Part shown: positions 1 through 11,850 of the stretch, in pieces | Position numbering within the stretch: the stretch's first letter is position 1 | Layout: each line of letters starts with the position of its first letter | NCBI GenBank assembly: GCA_964035795.1 | Contig: OZ038322.1 | Span: forward strand, 23,394,359-23,458,358 | Direction: 5' to 3' | Source of the DNA: Pterobdella sp. o SKG-2022 | Taxonomy: Eukaryota > Annelida > Clitellata > Hirudinida > Piscicolidae | DNA: 64,000 nt | Notes under the pieces: generated by a model | The model's database searches: none | The model's input: the letters and a program-made list of their open reading frames with translations, nothing else | Told to the model about the DNA's origin: nothing | Made by a program: the position numbers and the translations under genes

Positions 1-42
1 GTACCGTATGTTCAGTCACATCATAAGCCATCTATCCTACTC

Positions 43-112
43 TAAAAGCATTTTTAAAGATTCCTAAATAGCAAGAATATCTAAAGTTTTCTTAGTATTT
101 TGAATTTAAAAC
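43..112. other. AT-rich segment with roughly phased A/T runs
   Basis: Short A or T runs fall near offsets 45, 55, 65, 77, 86, 98 and 108, close to one helical turn apart, and the segment repeats in each monomer. Phased A/T tracts are known to bend DNA and are common in satellites, where they can help position nucleosomes. That this segment is curved is my inference from spacing by eye, not a computed result. Confidence 0.4.
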
Positions 113-312
113 ACATTAAGCCAAAGTATCAGTCGGTTGATTAAATAATTTGATTGCATAGGTGTTTCAAGATGATTCAGTTCAAACGACAGAATGCTGT
201 GATGTTTAGAAAATCTACATACAAATCTAACCCTAAGATTACTGGTTTTCAATTGCAAAAAGAAATTTTGTACTTTTAATCTTCTCCCATTAATACATAA
301 TTTATACGTCAC
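106..312 (-). other. Recurrent 68-codon open frame, judged non-coding
   Basis: A 68-codon frame on the minus strand recurs in 127 of 135 monomers. It begins with GTG, not ATG; the first in-frame ATG leaves only 17 codons. Most variants that distinguish monomers change the residue (Ala/Val, Phe/Cys, Arg/Ser, Asn/Lys, Phe/Tyr, Thr/Ala, Glu/Gly), and few are silent, so purifying selection is not apparent. Six copies carry a TAA stop (monomers 45, 50, 54, 57, 62, 69) and two are frameshifted (126, 135). No signal peptide, membrane segment or known domain is visible. The frame's persistence follows from homogenisation of the repeat. I call it a chance frame. Confidence 0.85.
227..236 (-). other. 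Telomere-like motif TTAGGGTTAG
   Basis: The plus strand reads CTAACCCTAA, so the minus strand carries 10 bases matching the TTAGGG repeat. The match is to TTAGGG and not to the plant TTTAGGG repeat. The motif occurs once per monomer in most copies. It is broken by a C-to-A change at offset 232 (reading AACACT) in monomers 43, 82, 85 and many copies from 89 on. One partial repeat can arise by chance; binding by a telomere-repeat protein is only a possibility. Confidence 0.5.
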
Positions 313-314
313 AC

Positions 315-334
315 TGGATTCAGCATTTAATCCA
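315..334. other. Dyad TGGATT / AATCCA with 8-base spacer
   Basis: A perfect 6-bp inverted repeat flanks an 8-base spacer (CAGCATTT in monomer 1, CTGCATTT in most). Nearly every monomer has it. It is broken in monomers 113, 114, 116 and 127, where AATCC becomes TATCC. It could be a dimeric protein site or a small hairpin in a transcript, but could also be coincidence. Confidence 0.55.
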
Positions 335-378
335 CAGTTATTACACCACCACTATAATAACGGCAAGATGAGCGTGGG

Positions 379-451
379 TGATGGCGGTAACAGTATCAGG
401 CTATTTTCATCTTTGTATTGCTCTTGTCACACAAGCTATCTTTTGCCATCA
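379..451. other. Nested dyads in the 3' third of the monomer
   Basis: The outer arms are TGATGGC (379-385) and GCCATCA (445-451), separated by 59 bases. Inside lies a tighter hairpin, CTTGT (423-427) and ACAAG (431-435), with a 3-base loop CAC or CAT. The common C/T variant at offset 430 falls in the loop and leaves the inner stem intact. A CTTTTCAC variant in monomers 46, 58, 62, 65, 69 and 72 breaks it. Next to the outer arm is the 8-bp palindrome ATGATCAT. Short dyads are a reported property of many centromeric satellites; a role here is inferred. Confidence 0.5.
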
Positions 452-3400
452 TGATCATCTAGTTTGTGCGAAATGTACCGTATGTTCAGTCACATCATAA
501 GCCATCTATCCTACTCTAAAAGCATTTTTAAAGATTCCTAAATAGCAAGAATATCTAAAGTTTTCTTAGTATTTTGAATTTAAAACACATTAAGCCAAAG
601 TATCAGTCGGTTGATTAAATAATTTGATTGCATAGGTGTTTCAAGATGATTCAGTTCAAACGACAGAATGCTGTGATGTTTAGAAAATCTACATACAAAT
701 CTAACCCTAAGATTACTGGTTTTCAATTGCAAAAAGAAATTTTGTACTTTTAATCTTCTCCCATTAATACATAATTTATACGTCACACTGGATTCAGCAT
801 TTAATCCACAGTTATTACACCACCACTATAATAACGGCAAGATGAGCGTGGGTGATGGCGGTAACAGTATCAGGCTATTTTCATCTTTGTATTGCTCTTG
901 TCACACAAGCTATCTTTTGCCATCATGATCATCTAGTTTGTGCGAAATGTACCGTATGTTCAGTCACATCATAAGCCATCTATCCTACTCTAAAAGCATT
1001 TTTAAAGATTCCTAAATAGCAAGAATATCTAAAGTTTTCTAAGTATTTTGAATTTAAAACGCATTTAGCCAAAGTATCAGTCGGTTGATTAAATAATTTG
1101 ATTGCATAGGTGTTTCAAGATGATTCAGTTCACATGACAGAATGCTGTGATGTTTAGAAAATCTACATACAAATCTAACCCTAAGATTACTGGTTTTCAA
1201 TTGCAAAAAGAAATTTTGTACTTTTAATCTTCTCCCATTAATACATAATTTATACGTCACATTGGATTCTGCATTTAATCCACAGTTATTACACCACCAC
1301 TATAACAACGGCAAGATGAGCGTGGGTGATGGCGGTAACAGTATCAGGCTATTTTCATCTTTGTATTGCTCTTGTCACACAAGCTATCTTTTGCCATCAT
1401 GATCATCTAGTTTGTGCGAAATGTACCGTATGTTCAGTCACATCATAAGCCATCTATCCTACTCTAAAAGCATTTTTAAAGATTCCTAAATAGCAAGAAT
1501 ATCTAAAGTTTTCTTAGTATTTTGAATTTAAAACGCATTTAGCCAAAGTATCAGTCGGTTGATTAAATAATTTGATTGCATAGGTGTTTCAAGATGATTC
1601 AGTTCAAATGACAGAATGCTGTGATGTTTAGAAAATCTACATACAAATCTAACCCTAAGATTACTGGTTTTCAATTGCAAAAAGAAATTTTGTACTTTTA
1701 ATCTTCTCCCATTAATACATAATTTATACGTCACATTGGATTCTGCATTTAATCCACAGTTATTACACCACCACTATAACAACGGCAAGATGAGCGTGGG
1801 TGATGGCGGTAACAGTATCAGGCTATTTTCATCTTTGTATTGCTCTTGTCACACAAGCTATCTTTTGCCATCATGATCATCTAGTTTGTGCGAAATGTAC
1901 CGTATGTTCAGTCACATCATAAGCCATCTATCCTACTCTAAAAGCATTTTTAAAGATTCCTAAATAGCAAGAATATCTAAAGTTTTCTTAGTATTTTGAA
2001 TTTAAAACGCATTTAGCCAAAGTATCAGTCGGTTGATTAAATAATTTGATTGCATAGGTGTTTCAAGATGATTCAGTTCAAATGACAGAATGCTGTGATG
2101 TTTAGAAAATCTACATACAAATCTAACCCTAAGATTACTGGTTTTCAATTGCAAAAAGAAATTTTGTACTTTTAACCTTCTCCCATTAATACATAATTTA
2201 TACGTCACACTGGATTCAGCATTTAATCCACAGTTATTACACCACCACTATAACAACGGCAAGATGAGCGTGGGTGATGGCGGTAACAGTATCAGGCTAT
2301 TTTCATCTTTGTATTGCTCTTGTCACACAAGCTATCTTTTGCCATCATGATCATCTAGTTTGTGCGAAATGTACCGTATGTTCAGTCACATCATAAGCCA
2401 TCTATCCTACTCTAAAAGCATTTTTAAAGATTCCTAAATAGCAAGAATATCTAAAGTTTTCTTAGTATTTTGAATTTAAAAAGCATTTAGCCAAAGTATC
2501 AGTCGGTTGATTAAATAATTTGATTGCATAGGTGTTTCAAGATGATTCAGTTCAAATGACAGAATGCTGTGATGTTTAGAAAATCTACATACAAATCTAA
2601 CCCTAAGATTACTGGTTTTCAATTGCAAAAAGAAATTTTGTACTTTTAACCTTCTCCCATTAATACATAATTTATACGTCACACTGGATTCTGCATTTAA
2701 TCCACAGTTATTACACCACCACTATAACAACGGCAAGATGAGCGTGGGTGATGGCGGTAACAGTATCAGGCTATTTTCATCTTTGTATTGCTCTTGTCAC
2801 ACAAGCTATCTTTTGCCATCATGATCATCTAGTTTGTGCGAAATGTACCGTATGTTCAGTCACATCATAAGCCATCTATCCTACTCTAAAAGCATTTTTA
2901 AAGATTCCTAAATAGCAAGAATATCTAAAGTTTTCTAAGTATTTTGAATTTAAAAAGCATTTAGCCAAAGTATCAGTCGGTTGATTAAATAATTTGATTG
3001 CATAGGTGTTTCAAGATGATTCAGTTCACATGACAGAATGCTGTGATGTTTAGAAAATCTACATACAAATCTAACCCTAAGATTACTGGTTTTCAATTGC
3101 AAAAAGAAATTTTGTACTTTTAACCTTCTCCCATTAATACATAATTTATACGTCACACTGGATTCTGCATTTAATCCACAGTTATTACACCACCACTATA
3201 ACAACGGCAAGATGAGCGTGGGTGATGGCGGTAACAGTATCAGGCTTTTTTCATCTTTGTATTGCTCTTGTCACACAAGCTATCTTTTGCCATCATGATC
3301 ATCTAGTTTGTGCGAAATGTACCGTATGTTCAGTCACATCATAAGCCATCTATCCTACTCTAAAAGCATTTTTAAAGATTCCTAAATAGCAAGAATATCT

Positions 3401-5214
3401 AAAGTTTTCTTAGTATTTTGAATTTAAAAAGCATTTAGCCAAAGTATCAGTCGGTTGATTAAATAATTTGATTGCATAGGTGTTTCAAGATGATTCAGTT
3501 CACATGACAGAATGCTGTGATGTTTAGAAAATCTACATACAAATCTAACCCTAAGATTACTGGTTTTCAATTGCAAAAAGAAATTTTGTACTTTTAACCT
3601 TCTCCCATTAATACATAATTTATACGTCACATTGGATTCTGCATTTAATCCACAGTTATTACACCACCACTATAACAACGGCAAGATGAGCGTGGGTGAT
3701 GGCGGTAACAGTATCAGGCTATTTTCATCTTTGTATTGCTCTTGTCACACAAGCTATCTTTTGCCATCATGATCATCTAGTTTGTGCGAAATGTACCGTA
3801 TGTTCAGTCACATCATAAGCCATCTATCCTACTCTAAAAGCATTTTTAAAGATTCCTAAATAGCAAGAATATCTAAAGTTTTCTTAGTATTTTGAATTTA
3901 AAACGCATTTAGCCAAAGTATCAGTCGGTTGATTAAATAATTTGATTGCATAGGTGTTTCAAGATGATTCAGTTCACATGACAGAATGCTGTGATGTTTA
4001 GAAAATCTACATACAAATCTAACCCTAAGATTACTGGTTTTCAATTGCAAAAAGAAATTTTGTACTTTTAATCTTCTCCCATTAATACATAATTTATACG
4101 TCACATTGGATTCTGCATTTAATCCACAGTTATTACACCACCACTATAACAACGGCAAGATGAGCGTGGGTGATGGCGGTAACAGTATCAGGCTATTTTC
4201 ATCTTTGTATTGCTCTTGTCACACAAGCTATCTTTTGCCATCATGATCATCTAGTTTGTGCGAAATGTACCGTATGTTCAGTCACATCATAAGCCATCTA
4301 TCCTACTCTAAAAGCATTTTTAAAGATTCCTAAATAGCAAGAATATCTAAAGTTTTCTAAGTATTTTGAATTTAAAAAGCATTTAGCCAAAGTATCAGTC
4401 GGTTGATTAAATAATTTGATTGCATAGGTGTTTCAAGATGATTCAGTTCAAATGACAGAATGCTGTGATGTTTAGAAAATCTACATACAAATCTAACCCT
4501 AAGATTACTGGTTTTCAATTGCAAAAAGAAATTTTGTACTTTTAATCTTCTCCCATTAATACATAATTTATACGTCACATTGGATTCTGCATTTAATCCA
4601 CAGTTATTACACCACCACTATAACAACGGCAAGATGAGCGTGGGTGATGGCGGTAACAGTATCAGGCTATTTTCATCTTTGTATTGCTCTTGTCACACAA
4701 GCTATCTTTTGCCATCATGATCATCTAGTTTGTGCGAAATGTACCGTATGTTCAGTCACATCATAAGCCATCTATCCTACTCTAAAAGCATTTTTAAAGA
4801 TTCCTAAATAGCAAGAATATCTAAAGTTTTCTAAGTATTTTGAATTTAAAAAGCATTTAGCCAAAGTATCAGTCGGTTGATTAAATAATTTGATTGCATA
4901 GGTGTTTCAAGATGATTCAGTTCAAATGACAGAATGCTGTGATGTTTAGAAAATCTACATACAAATCTAACCCTAAGATTACTGGTTTTCAATTGCAAAA
5001 AGAAATTTTGTACTTTTAATCTTCTCCCATTAATACATAATTTATACGTCACATTGGATTCTGCATTTAATCCACAGTTATTACACCACCACTATAACAA
5101 CGGCAAGATGAGCGTGGGTGATGGCGGTAACAGTATCAGGCTATTTTCATCTTTGTATTGCTCTTGTCACACAAGCTATCTTTTGCCATCATGATCATCT
5201 AGTTTGTGCGAAAT

Positions 5215-8058
5215 GTACCGTATGTTCAGTCACATCATAAGCCATCTATCCTACTCTAAAAGCATTTTTAAAGATTCCTAAATAGCAAGAATATCTAAAG
5301 TTTTCTTAGTATTTTGAATTTAAAACGCATTTAGCCAAAGTATCAGTCGGTTGATTAAATAATTTGATTGCATAGGTGTTTCAAGATGATTCAGTTCACA
5401 TGACAGAATGCTGTGATGTTTAGAAAATCTACATACAAATCTAACCCTAAGATTACTGGTTTTCAATTGCAAAAAGAAATTTTGTACTTTTAATCTTCTC
5501 CCATTAATACATAATTTATACGTCACATTGGATTCTGCATTTAATCCACAGTTATTACACCACCACTATAACAACGGCAAGATGAGCGTCGGTGATGGCG
5601 GTAACAGTATCAGGCTATTTTCATCTTTGTATTGCTCTTGTCACACAAGCTATCTTTTGCCATCATGATCATCTAGTTTGTGCGAAATGTACCGTATGTT
5701 CAGTCACATCATAAGCCATCTATCCTACTCTAAAAGCATTTTTAAAGATTCCTAAATAGCAAGAATATCTAAAGTTTTCTAAGTATTTTGAATTTAAAAA
5801 GCATTTAGCCAAAGTATCAGTCGGTTGATTAAATAATTTGATTGCATAGGTGTTTCAAGATGATTCAGTTCAAATGACAGAATGCTGTGATGTTTAGAAA
5901 ATCTACATACAAATCTAACCCTAAGATTACTGGTTTTCAATTGCAAAAAGAAATTTTGTACTTTTAATCTTCTCCCATTAATACATAATTTATACGTCAC
6001 ATTGGATTCTGCATTTAATCCACAGTTATTACACCACCACTATAACAACGGCAAGATGAGCGTGGGTGATGGCGGTAACAGTATCAGGCTATTTTCATCT
6101 TTGTATTGCTCTTGTCACACAAGCTATCTTTTGCCATCATGATCATCTAGTTTGTGCGAAATGTACCGTATGTTCAGTCACATCATAAGCCATCTATCTT
6201 ACTCTAAAAGCATTTTTAAAGATTCCTAAATAGCAAGAATATCTAAAGTTTTCTAAGTATTTTGAATTTAAAAAGCATTTAGCCAAAGTATCAGTCGGTT
6301 GATTAAATAATTTGATTGCATAGGTGTTTCAAGATGATTCAGTTCAAATGACAGAATGCTGTGATGTTTAGAAAATCTACATACAAATCTAACCCTAAGA
6401 TTACTGGTTTTCAATTGCAAAAAGAAATTTTGTACTTTTAATCTTCTCCCATTAATACATAATTTATACGTCACATTGGATTCTGCATTTAATCCACAGT
6501 TATTACACCACCACTATAACAACGGCAAGATGAGCGTGGGTGATGGCGGTAACAGTATCAGGCTATTTTCATCTTTGTATTGCTCTTGTCACACAAGCTA
6601 TCTTTTGCCATCATGATCATCTAGTTTGTGCGAAATGTACCGTATGTTCAGTCACATCATAAGCCATCTATCCTACTCTAAAAGCATTTTTAAAGATTCC
6701 TAAATAGCAAGAATATCTAAAGTTTTCTAAGTATTTTGAATTTAAAAAGCATTTAGCCAAAGTATCAGTCGGTTGATTAAATAATTTGATTGCATAGGTG
6801 TTTCAAGATGATTCAGTTCAAATGACAGAATGCTGTGATGTTTAGAAAATCTACATACAAATCTAACCCTAAGATTACTGGTTTTCAATTGCAAAAAGAA
6901 ATTTTGTACTTTTAATCTTCTCCCATTAATACATAATTTATACGTCACATTGGATTCTGCATTTAATCCACAGTTATTACACCACCACTATAACAACGGC
7001 AAGATGAGCGTGGGTGATGGCGGTAACAGTATCAGGCTATTTTCATCTTTGTATTGCTCTTGTCACACAAGCTATCTTTTGCCATCATGATCATCTAGTT
7101 TGTGCGAAATGTACCGTATGTTCAGTCACATCATAAGCCATCTATCTTACTCTAAAAGCATTTTTAAAGATTCCTAAATAGCAAGAATATCTAGAGTTTT
7201 CTTAGTATTTTGAATTTAAAAAGCATTTAGCCAAAGTATCAGTCGGTTGATTAAATAATTTGATTGCATAGGTGTTTCAAGATGATTCAGTTCACATGAC
7301 AGAATGCTGTGATGTTTAGAAAATCTACATACAAATCTAACCCTAAGATTACTGGTTTTCAATTGCAAAAAGAAATTTTGTACTTTTAACCTTCTCCCAT
7401 TAATACATAATTTATACGTCACACTGGATTCTGCATTTAATCCACAGTTATTACACCACCACTATAACAACGGCAAAATGAGCGTCGGTGATGGCGGTAA
7501 CAGTATCAGGCTATTTTAATCTTTGTATTGCTCTTGTCATACAAGCTATCTTTTGCCATCATGATCATCTAGTTTGTGCGAAATGTACCGTATGTTCAGT
7601 CACATCATAAGCCATCTATCCTACTCTAAAAGCATTTTTAAAGATTCCTAAATAGCAAGAATATCTAAAGTTTTCTTAGTATTTTGAATTTAAAACGCAT
7701 TTAGCCAAAGTATCAGTCGGTTGATTAAATAATTTGATTGCATAGGTGTTTCAAGATGATTCAGTTCAAATGACAGAATGCTGTGATGTTTAGAAAATCT
7801 ACATACAAATCTAACCCTAAGATTACTGGTTTTCAATTGCAAAAAGAAATTTTGTACTTTTAATCTTCTCCCATTAATACATAATTTATACGTCACATTG
7901 GATTCTGCATTTAATCCACAGTTATTACACCACCACTATAACAACGGCAAGATGAGCGTGGGTGATGGCGGTAACAGTATCAGGCTATTTTCATCTTTGT
8001 ATTGCTCTTGTCACACAAGCTATCTTTTGCCATCATGATCATCTAGTTTGTGCGAAAT
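5215..8058 (+). repeat. Six-monomer block A1 (monomers 12-17)
   Basis: The order of subtypes is: CACATGAC; three CAAATGAC/CTAAG copies, the second with TATCTTAC; CACATGAC with AACCTT, AAAATGAGCGTCGG and CATACAAG; then an AAAACGC copy. The same order recurs 14 monomers (6636 bp) later in monomers 26-31. The two blocks differ at only a few positions, for example CGTCGG in monomer 12 against CGTGGG in 26, and TATCTTAC plus CTAGAG in monomer 16. Confidence 0.7.
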
Positions 8059-9480
8059 GTACCGTATGTTCAGTCACATCATAAGCCATCTATCCTACTC
8101 TAAAAGCATTTTTAAAGATTCCTAAATAGCAAGAATATCTAAAGTTTTCTTAGTATTTTGAATTTAAAACACATTTAGCCAAAGTATCAGTCGGTTGATT
8201 AAATAATTTGATTGCATAGGTGTTTCAAGATGATTCAGTTCACATGACAGAATGCTGTGATGTTTAGAAAATCTACATACAAATCTAACCCTAAGATTAC
8301 TGGTTTTCAATTGCAAAAAGAAATTTTGTACTTTTAACCTTCTCCCATTAATACATAATTTATACGTCACATTGGATTCTGCATTTAATCCACAGTTATT
8401 ACACCACCACTATAACAACGGCAAGATGAGCGTGGGTGATGGCGGTAACAGTATCAGGCTATTTTCATCTTTGTATTGCTCTTGTCACACAAGCTATCTT
8501 TTGCCATCATGATCATCTAGTTTGTGCGAAATGTACCGTATGTTCAGTCACATCATAAGCCATCTATCTTACTCTAAAAGCATTTTTAAAGATTCCTAAA
8601 TAGCAAGAATATCTAAAGTTTTCTTAGTATTTTGAATTTAAAAAGCATTTAGCCAAAGTATCAGTCGGTTGATTAAATAATTTGATTGCATAGGTGTTTC
8701 AAGATGATTCAGTTCACATGACAGAATGCTGTGATGTTTAGAAAATCTACATACAAATCTAACCCTAAGATTACTGGTTTTCAATTGCAAAAAGAAATTT
8801 TGTACTTTTAACCTTCTCCCATTAATACATAATTTATACGTCACACTGGATTCTGCATTTAATCCACAGTTATTACACCACCACTATAACAACGGCAAGA
8901 TGAGCGTGGGTGATGGCGGTAACAGTATCAGGCTATTTTAATCTTTGTATTGCTCTTGTCATACAAGCTATCTTTTGCCATCATGATCATCTAGTTTGTG
9001 CGAAATGTACCGTATGTTCAGTCACATCATAAGCCATCTATCCTACTCTAAAAGCATTTTTAAAGATTCCTAAATAGCAAGAATATCTAAAGTTTTCTTA
9101 GTATTTTGAATTTAAAACGCATTTAGCCAAAGTATCAGTCGGTTGATTAAATAATTTGATTGCATAGGTGTTTCAAGATGATTCAGTTCAAATGACAGAA
9201 TGCTGTGATGTTTAGAAAATCTACATACAAATCTAACCCTAAGATTACTGGTTTTCAATTGCAAAAAGAAATTTTGTACTTTTAATCTTCTCCCATTAAT
9301 ACATAATTTATACGTCACATTGGATTCTGCATTTAATCCACAGTTATTACACCACCACTATAACAACGGCAAGATGAGCGTGGGTGATGGCGGTAACAGT
9401 ATCAGGCTATTTTCATCTTTGTATTGCTCTTGTCACACAAGCTATCTTTTGCCATCATGATCATCTAGTTTGTGCGAAAT

Positions 9481-11850
9481 GTACCGTATGTTCAGTCACA
9501 TCATAAGCCATCTATCCTACTCTAAAAGCATTTTTAAAGATTCCTAAATAGCAAGAATATCTAAAGTTTTCTTAGTATTTTGAATTTAAAACGCATTTAG
9601 CCAAAGTATCAGTCGGTTGATTAAATAATTTGATTGCATAGGTGTTTCAAGATGATTCAGTTCACATGACAGAATGCTGTGATGTTTAGAAAATCTACAT
9701 ACAAATCTAACCCTAAGATTACTGGTTTTCAATTGCAAAAAGAAATTTTGTACTTTTAATCTTCTCCCATTAATACATAATTTATACGTCACATTGGATT
9801 CTGCATTTAATCCACAGTTATTACACCACCACTATAACAACGGCAAGATGAGCGTGGGTGATGGCGGTAACAGTATCAGGCTATTTTCATCTTTGTATTG
9901 CTCTTGTCACACAAGCTATCTTTTGCCATCATGATCATCTAGTTTGTGCGAAATGTACCGTATGTTCAGTCACATCATAAGCCATCTATCCTACTCTAAA
10001 AGCATTTTTAAAGATTCCTAAATAGCAAGAATATCTAAAGTTTTCTAAGTATTTTGAATTTAAAACGCATTTAGCCAAAGTATCAGTCGGTTGATTAAAT
10101 AATTTGATTGCATAGGTGTTTCAAGATGATTCAGTTCAAATGACAGAATGCTGTGATGTTTAGAAAATCTACATACAAATCTAACCCTAAGATTACTGGT
10201 TTTCAATTGCAAAAAGAAATTTTGTACTTTTAATCTTCTCCCATTAATACATAATTTATACGTCACATTGGATTCTGCATTTAATCCACAGTTATTACAC
10301 CACCACTATAACAACGGCAAGATGAGCGTGGGTGATGGCGGTAACAGTATCAGGCTATTTTCATCTTTGTATTGCTCTTGTCACACAAGCTATCTTTTGC
10401 CATCATGATCATCTAGTTTGTGCGAAATGTACCGTATGTTCAGTCACATCATAAGCCATCTATCTTACTCTAAAAGCATTTTTAAAGATTCCTAAATAGC
10501 AAGAATATCTAAAGTTTTCTAAGTATTTTGAATTTAAAAAGCATTTAGCCAAAGTATCAGTCGGTTGATTAAATAATTTGATTGCATAGGTGTTTCAAGA
10601 TGATTCAGTTCAAATGACAGAATGCTGTGATGTTTAGAAAATCTACATACAAATCTAACCCTAAGATTACTGGTTTTCAATTGCAAAAAGAAATTTTGTA
10701 CTTTTAATCTTCTCCCATTAATACATAATTTATACGTCACATTGGATTCTGCATTTAATCCACAGTTATTACACCACCACTATAACAACGGCAAGATGAG
10801 CGTGGGTGATGGCGGTAACAGTATCAGGCTATTTTCATCTTTGTATTGCTCTTGTCACACAAGCTATCTTTTGCCATCATGATCATCTAGTTTGTGCGAA
10901 ATGTACCGTATGTTCAGTCACATCATAAGCCATCTATCCTACTCTAAAAGCATTTTTAAAGATTCCTAAATAGCAAGAATATCTAAAGTTTTCTAAGTAT
11001 TTTGAATTTAAAAAGCATTTAGCCAAAGTATCAGTCGGTTGATTAAATAATTTGATTGCATAGGTGTTTCAAGATGATTCAGTTCAAATGACAGAATGCT
11101 GTGATGTTTAGAAAATCTACATACAAATCTAACCCTAAGATTACTGGTTTTCAATTGCAAAAAGAAATTTTGTACTTTTAATCTTCTCCCATTAATACAT
11201 AATTTATACGTCACATTGGATTCTGCATTTAATCCACAGTTATTACACCACCACTATAACAACGGCAAAATGAGCGTCGGTGATGGCGGTAACAGTATCA
11301 GGCTATTTTAATCTTTGTATTGCTCTTGTCATACAAGCTATCTTTTGCCATCATGATCATCTAGTTTGTGCGAAATGTACCGTATGTTCAGTCACATCAT
11401 AAGCCATCTATCCTACTCTAAAAGCATTTTTAAAGATTCCTAAATAGCAAGAATATCTAAAGTTTTCTTAGTATTTTGAATTTAAAACGCATTTAGCCAA
11501 AGTATCAGTCGGTTGATTAAATAATTTGATTGCATAGGTGTTTCAAGATGATTCAGTTCAAATGACAGAATGCTGTGATGTTTAGAAAATCTACATACAA
11601 ATCTAACCCTAAGATTACTGGTTTTCAATTGCAAAAAGAAATTTTGTACTTTTAATCTTCTCCCATTAATACATAATTTATACGTCACATTGGATTCTGC
11701 ATTTAATCCACAGTTATTACACCACCACTATAACAACGGCAAGATGAGCGTGGGTGATGGCGGTAACAGTATCAGGCTATTTTCATCTTTGTATTGCTCT
11801 TGTCACACAAGCTATCTTTTGCCATCATGATCATCTAGTTTGTGCGAAAT
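9481..11850 (+). repeat. Five-monomer block A2 (monomers 21-25), one monomer short
   Basis: This has the subtype order of the six-monomer block but lacks one monomer. Monomer 24 looks like monomer 29 in its first two thirds (AAAAAGC, CAAATGAC, AATCTT, CATTGG) and like monomer 30 in its last third (AAAATGAGCGTCGG, TTTTAATC, CATACAAG). That is what removal of one monomer by unequal exchange would leave. Confidence 0.65.

Larger units (their letters stand above)
1..474 (+). repeat. Reference monomer (monomer 1)
   Basis: This copy serves as the coordinate frame for offsets quoted elsewhere. Offsets 43-112 are rich in short A and T runs. Offsets 123-160 and 236-264 hardly vary across the array. 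Offsets 227-236 hold a TTAGGGTTAG motif on the minus strand. Offsets 315-334, 379-451 and 423-435 hold dyads. Offsets 361-400 are the most GC-rich part. The main variable offsets are near 14, 34-36, 49, 58, 94, 112-117, 185-187, 210, 224, 232, 266, 278, 314, 367, 375, 392, 407, 426 and 430. I saw no convincing internal sub-repeat, so the 474-bp unit does not look like an obvious dimer or trimer of a shorter repeat. Confidence 0.95.
1..948 (+). repeat. Monomers 1-2: distinct edge subtype
   Basis: These two copies share variants that I find in no other monomer: CATTAAG at offset 114-120 (elsewhere CATTTAG), CAAACGAC at 183-190 (elsewhere CAAATGAC or CACATGAC) and CTATAATAAC near 353-362 (elsewhere CTATAACAAC). 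They also have GGATTCAGC, otherwise seen only in monomer 5. They probably represent a subfamily that continues to the left of the window. Confidence 0.85.

Noticed and set aside
121..160. CENP-B box
   Set aside because: I found no sequence with the TTCG and CGGG core spacing in the monomer. The GTCGGTTG here is only a superficial resemblance.
253..277. Hairpin AAAAG / CTTTT around the GTAC
   Set aside because: The 5-bp A/T arms are expected by chance in a sequence this AT-rich.
106..312. 68-residue minus-strand frame repeated in 127 monomers as a multigene family
   Set aside because: It starts with GTG, most variants change residues, six copies have a stop and two are frameshifted, no domain is visible, and there is no spacer or promoter pattern separate from the satellite itself.
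441..466. Helitron-type 3' end (CTAGT after the ATGATCAT palindrome)
   Set aside because: CTAGT fits CTRRT, but the palindrome is only 8 bp with no loop and too close to it, and no matching 5' end or coding part is visible.
1..474. 5S rDNA or tRNA tandem unit
   Set aside because: 474 bp would suit a 5S unit, but I find no 5S internal control region and no tRNA A-box/B-box pair on either strand.
1..474. Internal dimer or trimer origin of the monomer (474 = 3 x 158)
   Set aside because: Reading the thirds and halves against each other I saw no sustained similarity. The arithmetic alone is not evidence.
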